Shown piece after piece: positions 9,099 to 16,779 of a DNA stretch of 42,711 nt; positions within the stretch are counted from its first letter, which is position 1; every line of letters starts with the position of its first letter. The notes beneath the pieces were generated by a model. The model worked only from the letters and a program-made list of their open reading frames with translations, had not been told where the DNA came from and did not search any database. The translations under genes and the position numbers were made by a program. This DNA is from an uncultured beta proteobacterium (GTDB taxonomy: Bacteria > Pseudomonadota > Gammaproteobacteria > Burkholderiales > Burkholderiaceae_C): positions 1 through 42,711 of the forward strand of contig CAINUX010000288.1 of assembly GCA_903853895.1 (NCBI GenBank), given 5' to 3'.

Positions 9099-10054
9099 TG
9101 GCGAGGGCACCCGCTGTGAATACCCTGCGCAGCTTTTTTCAATATACCTTGGATCTGTTTGACGCCCCATCCCTCGTGGATAGGCAATCTTCTGCTCCTG
9201 AAAACATAGCGCCTGTAGTGACCCCGGGCGTCAACCACACGCAGGCTCAACCGTTGGGGCAGGCGATTGTTCCTGCGGGCTTTACCCATCCCCGTGCCAA
9301 CCGCGAGTTGCGGCTTGGCAATGCGATGGTGGGATATCTGTTTCAGCGCGCCAAACGTCGCACCATTGGTTTTGTCGTCGGCCCCGATGGGTTGGTGGTG
9401 CGGGCACCCAAGTGGACGCCGGTGTTGGAAGTGGAAGCCGCCCTGCGCGAAAAGTCTCTGTGGATCACCCGCAAGCTGGACGAGTCGCGCGAGCGCCAGC
9501 AGCGCCAGCACGAGGCGCGTATTGAGTGGTGTGATGGTGTGGTGCTGCCCCTGTTCGGCGAGCCCATGCGGGTGTCGTTGGACCCCGAACATGCCTTTGG
9601 CGCCGTTGGCGCACAGCTGGACCCGATAGCTCCGCCCGACGGCCTTGAGGCCCTGGAGAACACCATGCGCCGGCTGCGAGTTGGTCTGCCCACCACCGCG
9701 ACACCCGAGCAGATCCGCGACGCCGTGCAGGCCTGGTTGATGCGCCAGGCGCGCGAGCACTTCAAAGAACGGTTGGACCACTTCGCGCCCCTGCTGCAGG
9801 TGCAGTGGCGCAAGCTCAGTTTGAGTTCGGCCGGCACCCGCTGGGGCAGTGCCCGCATCGACGGCGCCATCCGACTGAACTGGCGTCTGATCCATTTTCG
9901 CCCGACCGTTATCGACTACGTGGTTGCACACGAACTCAGCCACCTGCGCGTCATGGACCACAGCGCCCGCTTCTGGGACACGGTGCGCACCGTGGTACCC
10001 GACTACGCCGAACTGCGCGGACAACTCAAGGACGATGCGATCCCGAAATGGTGA
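9098..10054 (+). CDS. YgjP-like (DUF45) zinc metallopeptidase family protein
   Basis: A 318-residue protein whose C-terminal half is the M48-like YgjP/DUF45 domain. The zinc site is HELSH (His278, Glu279, His282) with a third ligand candidate at His288 in HLRVMDHSARFW. The upstream block RWGSARIDGAIRLNWRLIHFRP is also typical. It probably acts as a cytoplasmic protease; substrates are unknown. GTG 9098 overlaps the plsC stop by one base; a second GTG at 9116 (VNTLRSF) is an alternative. The N-terminal ~60 residues are variable and low-confidence. A stretch near 9191-9225 weakly resembles the dispersed repeat and encodes part of that region. Confidence 0.88.
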   Translation: MARAPAVNTLRSFFQYTLDLFDAPSLVDRQSSAPENIAPVVTPGVNHTQAQPLGQAIVPAGFTHPRANRELRLGNAMVGYLFQRAKRRTIGFVVGPDGLVVRAPKWTPVLEVEAALREKSLWITRKLDESRERQQRQHEARIEWCDGVVLPLFGEPMRVSLDPEHAFGAVGAQLDPIAPPDGLEALENTMRRLRVGLPTTATPEQIRDAVQAWLMRQAREHFKERLDHFAPLLQVQWRKLSLSSAGTRWGSARIDGAIRLNWRLIHFRPTVIDYVVAHELSHLRVMDHSARFWDTVRTVVPDYAELRGQLKDDAIPKW

Positions 10055-10079
10055 ACGCGTGCAAGTGATGCACGCGTTC
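10053..10079. terminator. Hairpin between convergent genes
   Basis: An 11-bp perfect stem, GAACGCGTGCA with TGCACGCGTTC, loop AGTGA. It overlaps the YgjP-like stop codon and lies before the end of the convergent porin gene. There is no T run on either side, so it may end transcription inefficiently or protect 3' ends. Confidence 0.55.
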
Positions 10080-10103
10080 CATCAGCTATTGCAGCTGCCC
10101 AAC

Positions 10104-11189
10104 TCAGAAGTTATAGCGAATTCCGAATCCCAGCGCGCTGGGGCTGTCGCCAAGTTTGCCAACCACCGGGAAGTCATCTGCTGCCGCAAAGCTTGCCTTG
10201 GCCTTTGCGCTGTTGTTGATCTTCGCGTAGTAGGTGTACAGCGTAACTGCCTTGTCCACAGCGTAATCCAGCTCCAGCGCGGTCATGTCCAAGCCATCGT
10301 TGGCAGCGCTGGAGGATTCACCTGAGGCGCCATAGCTGGCCTTGAGAACGGTGGCCCCCATCTTGTACGCGACGGACGCCATCCAGTTGCTGGTCTTCTT
10401 GCCCGAGTTGTTGTCCAAGGTGCTGAACGCCAATCCGGTGGTCAGGTCACCCATCTTGACACCGACTGTTGCCTTGTTGGCCGCCATGGCACCGCCGGTG
10501 GCTGTGAATTTGTCTTGGGACTGGGTCGCAAGGCCAAGATTCCATGTGCCATTGTTGAACTCTACCGATGCGCCGTACATGGTCTTGTTGGTGGTAGCCG
10601 TCTGCGCTTCGTCAGGCGAATACGCAAGCTTTGCAACGATGTTGCTGAACTTGGGGCTGCTGTACAGCACTACATTGGTCTTGCGTGTATGGACGTTGTC
10701 CATCACGGCGTTGCCCACTGCCGCGCGGGAGCCCTTGCCGTGAATGATCACCTCCATGGCTTCGCCTTCGCCCCACAGCAGATTGGCAGTGCCTTCCAGG
10801 GACTTCAGTGGCATGTCGTGCGTGCCCATGATCAGCGTTCCCATGCTGGAGCTCTTGAGACCGACGAAGCTGTTGCGACTGGCCAGTGTCTTGCTTTGTG
10901 CCGTGTTGTCAGGTGCGAAACCAGTCTCGACCTGGAAGATGCCACTCAGACTGTCGTTGAACTTGCGTTCACCCCTGAAGCCAAAGCGTGACGAGAAATT
11001 CTGTAGCGCAGTGCGGCCCAGTTGACCGTCGTTGTTGCTTTCCAGGGCCAGATCGACACGGCCATAAATGGAGAAGTCCGCAGGCATGGCAACTGAAGTC
11101 TGGGCCAGGGTCACGGAAGGTGCTGACAAGCCGACCAGCGCCAGCAATACAGCAGCTGGCAGTGTCTTTTGTGAAAATGAGATGTGCAT
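10104..11189 (-). CDS. Gram-negative general porin
   Basis: A 361-residue outer-membrane trimeric porin of the betaproteobacterial OmpC-like type. A signal peptide (KTLPAAVLLALVGLSAPSVTLAQ) precedes the mature start; FSIYGRVDLALESN is the first strand, SRFGFRGERKFNDSLSGIFQVETGF and SRNSFVGL are classic family blocks, and the chain ends in GFGIRYNF with the C-terminal phenylalanine that the Bam complex recognises. The open frame extends to 11447, but ATG 11189 places the signal peptide at the N-terminus. It is divergent from the lipoprotein gene at 11457, sharing a ~270-base promoter region. Substrate range cannot be read from sequence. Confidence 0.94.
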   Translation of the reverse strand: MHISFSQKTLPAAVLLALVGLSAPSVTLAQTSVAMPADFSIYGRVDLALESNNDGQLGRTALQNFSSRFGFRGERKFNDSLSGIFQVETGFAPDNTAQSKTLASRNSFVGLKSSSMGTLIMGTHDMPLKSLEGTANLLWGEGEAMEVIIHGKGSRAAVGNAVMDNVHTRKTNVVLYSSPKFSNIVAKLAYSPDEAQTATTNKTMYGASVEFNNGTWNLGLATQSQDKFTATGGAMAANKATVGVKMGDLTTGLAFSTLDNNSGKKTSNWMASVAYKMGATVLKASYGASGESSSAANDGLDMTALELDYAVDKAVTLYTYYAKINNSAKAKASFAAADDFPVVGKLGDSPSALGFGIRYNF

Positions 11190-11456
11190 TATTTTCTTTC
11201 GATGAAGTGTTGACGCCTGTTGCGCAAACGCGTGCAACAGGGCTCCTGAACGATAGGCCGCAAATGTGTCATGGCTTTGACATCGATGGTCAACGCACCT
11301 GATTTGAAAATAAATGTTACGGCGTGACGTAGTTACAACGTCATCGTTTTGAAACATACGATTGCTCGGATGTTCCTGCGTAAGGTGGCCGTCATGCCTT
11401 TGACATTTGAATCCACTACGATCCCTTCTCCTTTCACTGAAACACACATACCTGCT

Positions 11457-12473
11457 ATGTCAATTCGCATCGTGGCAATCGCGCTTATCGCGCTGAATCT
11501 TGTGGCCTGTACATCCATTTCGCCACGGATCAATGAGAATTTTTCGTTCGGACTCTGGGGCGACATGCCATACAAGAAGGCTGGTGACGATCCCAAACTG
11601 CCGGCTGTTTTGAAGAGTATCAATGCGTCGGACATTGCCTTTTCAATCTACGACGGCGACATCAAGGACGGCAGTTCCAAGTGCACCGATGAGGTGTACA
11701 CGCAAGCACTCACCATGTTCAACTCCATGGCAAAGCCAGTGGTGTATGTCCCGGGCGACAACGAGTGGACGGACTGCCACCGCCTGAATAACGGCGGCTA
11801 CGATGGGCTGGAGCGACTCGCACACCTTCGCAAGGTCATGTACCCCAGTCTGAACAGCTTGGGAATGTCCACGATGCCACTGGAGCACCAGGGCAAGGCT
11901 GCGGGAGACAAGTTCATCGAAAACGTTCGCTTCAAACAAGGGCCCGTTATGTTTGCCGGGTTCAATGTGCCCGGCAGCAACAACAATCTTGTGCAAAGCG
12001 CCAAGGAGTGTTCGAACAAGAGCGCACGTACCGCCGCGCAATGCGATGCCTCCAATGCCGAATTCCTGGAGCGCGATGCGGCCAATGTGCAGTGGTTGGC
12101 GCAGACCTTTGAGGCGGCTCGCGCCAGCAAGATGCGTGGCATTGTTCTGGTGATTCAGGCAGATCCAGGTTTTGATTTACCGGAGACCGAGGAGGTCGAT
12201 GAAAGTCTGGCCCCCAATGTCAGCGGGTACCGAAACTTCATTGAGCAGATTGTCAAGCAGACTGAAAAATTCGATGGACAGGTCATGCTGGTGCACGGGG
12301 ACACCCACTTCTTCAAGATGGATAAACCGCTCTACAGTCCGACCCGCGTATTGCCCAATCTTGTCAGGGTGCAGACTTTTGGCAGCCCTTTGTTGCACTG
12401 GGTCAAGGTGAGCGTTGACACCCAGTCGGATGGAGTTTTTATCGTGCAGCCAGTCATCGTCAAGCAGCCTTGA
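11457..12473 (+). CDS. Lipoprotein with metallophosphoesterase-like fold
   Basis: A 338-residue predicted lipoprotein: the signal ends in the lipobox LVAC with Cys18. The body shows the order of a calcineurin-like phosphoesterase, but several metal ligands are changed: WGDMPY (Asp36) where Asp-x-His is usual, DGDIKDG, PGDNEW (about 100-104) where GNHE/GNHD is usual, and VHGDTHFF where GHTH is usual. It may be a diverged phosphoesterase or have lost hydrolysis. ATG 11457 is chosen over the open frame from 11349 because it puts the signal at the start. Divergent from the porin; followed by a terminator at 12609. Confidence 0.82.
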   Translation: MSIRIVAIALIALNLVACTSISPRINENFSFGLWGDMPYKKAGDDPKLPAVLKSINASDIAFSIYDGDIKDGSSKCTDEVYTQALTMFNSMAKPVVYVPGDNEWTDCHRLNNGGYDGLERLAHLRKVMYPSLNSLGMSTMPLEHQGKAAGDKFIENVRFKQGPVMFAGFNVPGSNNNLVQSAKECSNKSARTAAQCDASNAEFLERDAANVQWLAQTFEAARASKMRGIVLVIQADPGFDLPETEEVDESLAPNVSGYRNFIEQIVKQTEKFDGQVMLVHGDTHFFKMDKPLYSPTRVLPNLVRVQTFGSPLLHWVKVSVDTQSDGVFIVQPVIVKQP

Positions 12474-12519
12474 CGATCAATCTGCAATAAACAACCCAAG
12501 GTTGCACAGGGGCAGCCCA

Positions 12520-12645
12520 ACAGTTGTCGGGGCCAAAAAATTTCGGGAGCGGGTTGGATGACGCATGCGTGGCTTCACGCGAAGCCATGAGTTTGTCTCC
12601 ACATCTTAGGGACCCCTTTTTACAAAAGAGGGGTCCCGTTTTTTC
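12520..12645 (+). ncRNA. Candidate small RNA or attenuator upstream of SUMF1-domain gene
   Basis: Between two genes lies a 7-bp hairpin TGGCTTC-ACGC-GAAGCCA (12570-12587) followed by the intrinsic terminator at 12609-12644. Hairpin plus terminator is the outline of a small RNA or the terminated 3' end of the preceding lipoprotein mRNA. No promoter was identified with confidence, so this is only a candidate. Confidence 0.3.
12609..12644 (+). terminator. Intrinsic terminator
   Basis: A 9-bp stem GGGACCCCT / AGGGGTCCC with an 11-base A/T-rich loop is followed by G and then six T residues (12639-12644). It separates the lipoprotein gene from the SUMF1-domain gene. Confidence 0.88.
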
Positions 12646-12696
12646 GTGTGCCTATGCGCATGAGATACTCGTTGCGCAACGCATGGAGGTCCCGCT

Positions 12697-13914
12697 ATGG
12701 AAGCTATGAAGTGGTTGGCGATCGCCGTCTTGTCTCTGACTGGGGCCTATTTCGGCCATAAACTGACAGGCAGCTGGACCGGCGCAGCTGCAGCTGGCGT
12801 GGGCGTCGCCCTGATCTTGAGTATGCTTGTCAACGGTCAGTGGACCATAGCAGGTATCTCCTTTCTTGTTGGTGTGTATCTGGTGTTCACTGCTCTGGGC
12901 GAGGGGCCGAGCCGCGCTGACAAGGCGGCCATTGAAACGCAGGGTGTGCCAGGGGGCATCGTTCAGGATGCCAAGCGTGCGCTGTTGGGCTTGTTGCCCA
13001 AGTCCGACACCGTCGCATCGGCACCGCATCAGGACACACAAACCAATATTCCCCAACCCGTTGCGCGCAGTGATGGTGGCAAACCGATCAAGGACTGCGC
13101 GGAATGCCCCCAATTGGTGGTCATTCCTGCAGGCCATTTCCTCATGGGCAGTGACCCCAAAAAGAGCAACCCACAGGAGACCATTGATCCACGCGAAGGG
13201 CCGCTCCACCGGGTTGCGGTACGCAGCTTCGCGGCCGGGCGCTATGCGGTGACAAAGGGGGAGTTTGCGGCCTTTGTGCGGGCAACCCAATACAAGACCG
13301 AAGCGGAAACGTCGGGCGGATGCTTTGCATGGGCTGCCAATCGCTGGGAGAGCAACCACAGTTTCAACTGGCAACAGCTGGGGTTTGCGCAAGGTGACGA
13401 CCATCCGGTGGTGTGCATCAGCTGGAACGATGCTCAGGCTTATGTCAGATGGCTGAGTCAGGTCAGTCACCATAGCTTCCGATTACTGAGCGAGGCGGAG
13501 CGGGAGTATGCAACCCGCGCTGGCAGTACGGGTACGTTTTGGTGGGGTGAAAGCCTGTCCGCCGAACATGCCAATTTCGATCGCACTGCGCCGGACTACC
13601 GGGGCAGTCGACGTGGCGAAGGGCCCCATGCGACGGTCCCAGTCAACAGTTTTTTCGCCAATGCGTTTGGCCTTTACAACGTGCATGGCAATGTGTGGGA
13701 GTGGGTGCAGGATTGCCAGCACGACTCCTATGCCGGCGCACCTGCAGACGGCAGTCCGTGGGTGGCCAAGTGCAGTGCAGACAAGCGCATTCTGCGTGGC
13801 GGCGCATGGGTTGGGGACCCTGCAGGTTTGCGCGCCGCCAGCCGCAACTGGTTTACACCCGACTTTCGCTTTGACGCCAGTGGATTTCGCGTGGCCCGCA
13901 ATGTGAGCAAGTAG
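12697..13914 (+). CDS. Membrane-anchored SUMF1/formylglycine-enzyme-like protein
   Basis: A 405-residue protein with two N-terminal membrane helices (about 4-22 and 30-66, AAAGVGVALILSMLV and IAGISFLVGVYLVFTAL), a linker, then a SUMF1 domain from about 133: VVIPAGHFLMGSD, GPLHRVAVRSFAAGRYAVTKGEFAAFV, HPVVCISWNDAQAYVRWLS, LLSEAEREYATRAG, NVHGNVWEWVQDC and ILRGGAWVGDPAGLRAASRN. After GGAW true formylglycine-generating enzymes carry the active-site CxxxxC pair; here the segment has none, so sulfatase activation is unlikely. Role unknown. GGAGGT at 12685-12690 fixes ATG 12697. Confidence 0.88.
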   Translation: MEAMKWLAIAVLSLTGAYFGHKLTGSWTGAAAAGVGVALILSMLVNGQWTIAGISFLVGVYLVFTALGEGPSRADKAAIETQGVPGGIVQDAKRALLGLLPKSDTVASAPHQDTQTNIPQPVARSDGGKPIKDCAECPQLVVIPAGHFLMGSDPKKSNPQETIDPREGPLHRVAVRSFAAGRYAVTKGEFAAFVRATQYKTEAETSGGCFAWAANRWESNHSFNWQQLGFAQGDDHPVVCISWNDAQAYVRWLSQVSHHSFRLLSEAEREYATRAGSTGTFWWGESLSAEHANFDRTAPDYRGSRRGEGPHATVPVNSFFANAFGLYNVHGNVWEWVQDCQHDSYAGAPADGSPWVAKCSADKRILRGGAWVGDPAGLRAASRNWFTPDFRFDASGFRVARNVSK

Positions 13915-13916
13915 AA

Positions 13917-14975
13917 CTAGCTGACCAAGCCAAACCGGAAGACGCCCTGCGCATCGACCGTGCGCTGCAAGCTGCCGTTAAACCACAGGGCATGCAAGTG
14001 GGCCACCGCCTCACCCATGGCAAACGTCGTCTGGTGCATATCCATGGGGCGCTTGAACATCACCGGCAGAATGTCGGCGGCACTACAGGGGCGCGCGGTG
14101 CAGGCCTCCAGTACCTCGGCCAGGCGTTCGCGGTGGTGGTCGTGCAGTTGTTCGATGCGGGTGTGCAGGCCGGTAAAGGGCTTGCCGTGGGAGGGCAGTA
14201 CCAGCGTGTCTTCGGGCAGCGCGCGAAACTTGTCGATGGAGTCGAGAAACAGTGCCAGCGCGTTGGACTCGGGCTCCTGCTCGTAGACGCTGACGTTGGT
14301 GGAGATGCGCGGCAGCATCATATCGCCGCCAATCAATACGTTCAGTTCAGCACAGTAGAGTGCCATGTGCTCGGGCGCGTGCCCGTAGCCGCTGATGCAT
14401 CGCCATTCCCTTCCCCCAATGCTCAAAACGCCACCGTCCATCAAGCGCCGGTACTGTGGCGGCACCGACGGTACAAGCGACGGGAAGTAGCCCGTGCGGC
14501 CCTTGATCTGCTCCATGGCCTCAGGGCTGTTCAGGCCGTGGGATGCAAAGAACTCTGCCGCGCGGTCTCCGCCAAAGCCGGTCGGACCCAGGCAGCCCAT
14601 GCGCGCCACGTTGTAGTCGGTGGCGCTGATCCATAACCGCACGTTCCAGCGCTCGCACAGCCAGTGCGCCAGACCGATGTGGTCGGGGTGCATGTGCGTA
14701 ACGATGACGCGCAGAATGGGCAGGCCTTCGAGTTCATGGGCGAAGATCGATTCCCACTGCGCCTTGGCCTCGTCCCGGTGTATGCAGCAGTCGACGATGC
14801 TCCAGCCTTCGACACCGTCTATGCAGTCGCGCAGCAGCCACAGATTGATGTGGTTCAGTGCAAAGGGCAGCGACATGCGAATCCACTTCACACCGGGTGC
14901 CACTGCCAGCGTGCCGCCACTGGGCGCCAGGCTGTCTCCCAGCGGGTAGTGGAGCTGCGTTTCCAAGTCGTTCAT
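13917..14975 (-). CDS. MBL-fold metallo-hydrolase
   Basis: A 352-residue metallo-beta-lactamase-fold hydrolase. The metal motif THMHPDHIGLAH (His94, His96, Asp98, His99) is intact, with further ligand regions SGYGHAPEHMALY and IGGDMMLP, and a late His in LPSHGKPF. The C-terminal ~90 residues form the helical extension common in the GloB2/LACTB2-like group. The substrate is unknown; a thioester or lactone is plausible from position. It is divergent from liuR, and its start is just 23 bases from the palindromic LiuR site. On its strand TTGACG (15020-15015), a 17-base spacer and TATGTA (14997-14992) form a promoter that overlaps the operator, so it is probably LiuR-controlled. Confidence 0.9.
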   Translation of the reverse strand: MNDLETQLHYPLGDSLAPSGGTLAVAPGVKWIRMSLPFALNHINLWLLRDCIDGVEGWSIVDCCIHRDEAKAQWESIFAHELEGLPILRVIVTHMHPDHIGLAHWLCERWNVRLWISATDYNVARMGCLGPTGFGGDRAAEFFASHGLNSPEAMEQIKGRTGYFPSLVPSVPPQYRRLMDGGVLSIGGREWRCISGYGHAPEHMALYCAELNVLIGGDMMLPRISTNVSVYEQEPESNALALFLDSIDKFRALPEDTLVLPSHGKPFTGLHTRIEQLHDHHRERLAEVLEACTARPCSAADILPVMFKRPMDMHQTTFAMGEAVAHLHALWFNGSLQRTVDAQGVFRFGLVS

Positions 14976-14998
14976 GGGCGGATCTTTTTATTACATAA

Positions 14999-15020
14999 TT
15001 GACGTTTACGTAAACGTCAA
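14999..15020. promoter_or_regulatory. LiuR operator, copy 1 (perfect palindrome)
   Basis: A perfect 22-bp palindrome with arms TTGACGTTTAC and GTAAACGTCAA lies between the divergent MBL-hydrolase and liuR genes. The same 25 bases (14997-15021) recur exactly at 30141-30165 upstream of the thiolase. MerR-family LiuR regulators bind palindromes of this general sort. The arm TTGACG doubles as the -35 of the minus-strand promoter. Confidence 0.85.
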
Positions 15021-15081
15021 CAAAAATGGGCATTCTAGGCGGGGTCTTTTAAAGGCACTGTCTCCGTTGTTCACCCCAAAC

Positions 15082-15510
15082 ATGAGCATCACCTACAGCA
15101 TTGGCGATCTGGCCCGCGAGTTTGACCTGACGACCCGCGCGATCCGCTTTTACGAAGACCTGGGGCTGCTGGAACCCCAGCGCTGCGGCCCCGGCGGGCG
15201 TTCGCGCGTCTACAGCGGACGCGACCGCACGCGGCTCAAGCTCACGTTGCGCGCCAAGCGCCTGGGCCTGTCACTGACCGAGGCGAAGGAAATCATCCAG
15301 ATGTACGACAGCCCGCGTGACACGGGTGCGCAGCTGAAGAAGTTTCTCGATGTGCTGGCGGCGCACCGCAAGCAGCTGGAGTCGCAGATGACCGATTTGC
15401 AGGCCAATCTGGACGAGCTCAAGACCCACGAAAAAGAAGCGCGGGCCCTGCTGGCCAAGACCGTCAAGCCGGTAAGAGCAGCAAGGGCTACCAAGACCGC
15501 TAAAGCCTGA
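15082..15510 (+). CDS. liuR: MerR-family regulator of leucine/isovalerate catabolism (LiuR-like)
   Basis: A 142-residue MerR-type regulator. The N-terminal winged helix begins [20 protein letters not shown] and continues [10 protein letters not shown], followed by a helical dimerisation coiled coil (about 80-125, [32 protein letters not shown]) and a basic tail. There is no C-terminal cysteine metal site, so it is not a metal sensor. Identity as LiuR is inferred from the directly following isovaleryl-CoA dehydrogenase and the palindrome upstream. The frame is open from 14974, but ATG 15082 gives the family N-terminus. It probably represses until a leucine-pathway acyl-CoA accumulates. Confidence 0.9.
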   Translation: MSITYSIGDLAREFDLTTRAIRFYEDLGLLEPQRCGPGGRSRVYSGRDRTRLKLTLRAKRLGLSLTEAKEIIQMYDSPRDTGAQLKKFLDVLAAHRKQLESQMTDLQANLDELKTHEKEARALLAKTVKPVRAARATKTAKA

Positions 15511-15569
15511 TCCAGCGCCTTTTCCACATAGACCGTATCACCCACCATTGCAATAACGAGGAGACCTCC

Positions 15570-16751
15570 ATGAACAACCTGCCCGGCCTGAACTTCCAAC
15601 TCGGTGAAGACATTGATGCCCTGCGCGACGCGGTGCGCGAATTCGCCCAAGCCGAGATCGCACCCCGCGCGGCCGAGATCGACAAGAACGACCAGTTCCC
15701 AATGGACCTGTGGCAGAAGATGGGGAGCTTGGGCGTGCTCGGCATCACCGTGGGCGAGGAATACGGCGGCGCCAACATGGGCTACCTGGCCCACATGATC
15801 GCCATGGAAGAAATCTCGCGCGCCAGCGCCTCGGTCGGCCTGTCCTACGGCGCGCACAGCAACCTGTGTGTCAACCAGATCAAGCGAAACGGCACCGACG
15901 CACAGCGCGCCAAATACCTGCCCAAGCTGATCAGTGGTGAGCACGTGGGTGCGTTGGCCATGAGCGAACCTGGTGCTGGCTCCGACGTGCTCTCCATGAA
16001 GCTCAAGGCCGAGGACAAGGGTGGCTACTACCTGCTCAACGGCAACAAAATGTGGATCACCAATGGGCCAGACGCCGACACGCTGGTGGTTTACGCCAAG
16101 AGCGAGCCCGAGCTGGGTGCGCGCGGAGTCACCGCCTTCCTGATCGAAAAAGGCATGCCCGGCTTCAGCATCGCGCAAAAACTCGACAAGCTGGGCATGC
16201 GCGGCAGCCATACCGGCGAACTGGTGTTCAACAATGTCGAAGTACCGCACGCCAACGTGCTGGGTAATGTGAACGGCGGAGCCAAGGTGCTGATGAGCGG
16301 CCTGGACTACGAGCGCGCGGTGCTGACCGGAGGCCCCTTGGGCATCATGCAGGCGGTGATGGACAACGTCATCCCCTACATCCACGACCGCAAGCAGTTC
16401 GGCCAAAGCATCGGCGAATTCCAGCTCATCCAGGGCAAGGTCGCCGATATGTACACCGTGTTGCAGGCCGGGCGCGCCTTTGCCTACACCGTAGCCAAAA
16501 ACCTGGACCTGTTGGGCGTGGAGCATGTGCGCCAAGTGCGCAAGGACTGCGCGTCCGTGATTTTGTGGACGGCCGAAAAGGCGACCTGGATGGCCGGCGA
16601 GGGCGTGCAGATCTTCGGTGGCAATGGCTACATCAACGAATACCCGCTGGGCCGCCTGTGGCGCGACGCCAAACTGTACGAAATTGGGGCAGGAACCAGC
16701 GAGATTCGCCGCATGCTGATTGGACGGGAGCTGTTCGCTGAGACAATGTAG
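15570..16751 (+). CDS. liuA: Isovaleryl-CoA dehydrogenase
   Basis: A 393-residue FAD acyl-CoA dehydrogenase that oxidises isovaleryl-CoA to 3-methylcrotonyl-CoA in leucine breakdown. The N-terminal helical domain, flavin region ([21 protein letters not shown]) and C-terminal domain are complete. The catalytic base position specific for the isovaleryl enzyme is present: Glu248 in [12 protein letters not shown]. The position used by most other family members is not Glu ([12 protein letters not shown]), which confirms the subtype. GAGGAG precedes ATG 15570. It lies 59 bases after liuR, so the two likely form one operon. GGGTGT/ACACCC (16751-16767) makes a small hairpin after the stop. Confidence 0.97.
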   Translation: MNNLPGLNFQLGEDIDALRDAVREFAQAEIAPRAAEIDKNDQFPMDLWQKMGSLGVLGITVGEEYGGANMGYLAHMIAMEEISRASASVGLSYGAHSNLCVNQIKRNGTDAQRAKYLPKLISGEHVGALAMSEPGAGSDVLSMKLKAEDKGGYYLLNGNKMWITNGPDADTLVVYAKSEPELGARGVTAFLIEKGMPGFSIAQKLDKLGMRGSHTGELVFNNVEVPHANVLGNVNGGAKVLMSGLDYERAVLTGGPLGIMQAVMDNVIPYIHDRKQFGQSIGEFQLIQGKVADMYTVLQAGRAFAYTVAKNLDLLGVEHVRQVRKDCASVILWTAEKATWMAGEGVQIFGGNGYINEYPLGRLWRDAKLYEIGAGTSEIRRMLIGRELFAETM

Positions 16752-16779
16752 GGTGTAGCCCACACCCTGTCCTTTGTTG

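Noticed and set aside
12524..12709. 61-codon open frame before the SUMF1-domain gene
   Set aside because: It spans the hairpin and intrinsic terminator, so it would be translated through a transcription stop.
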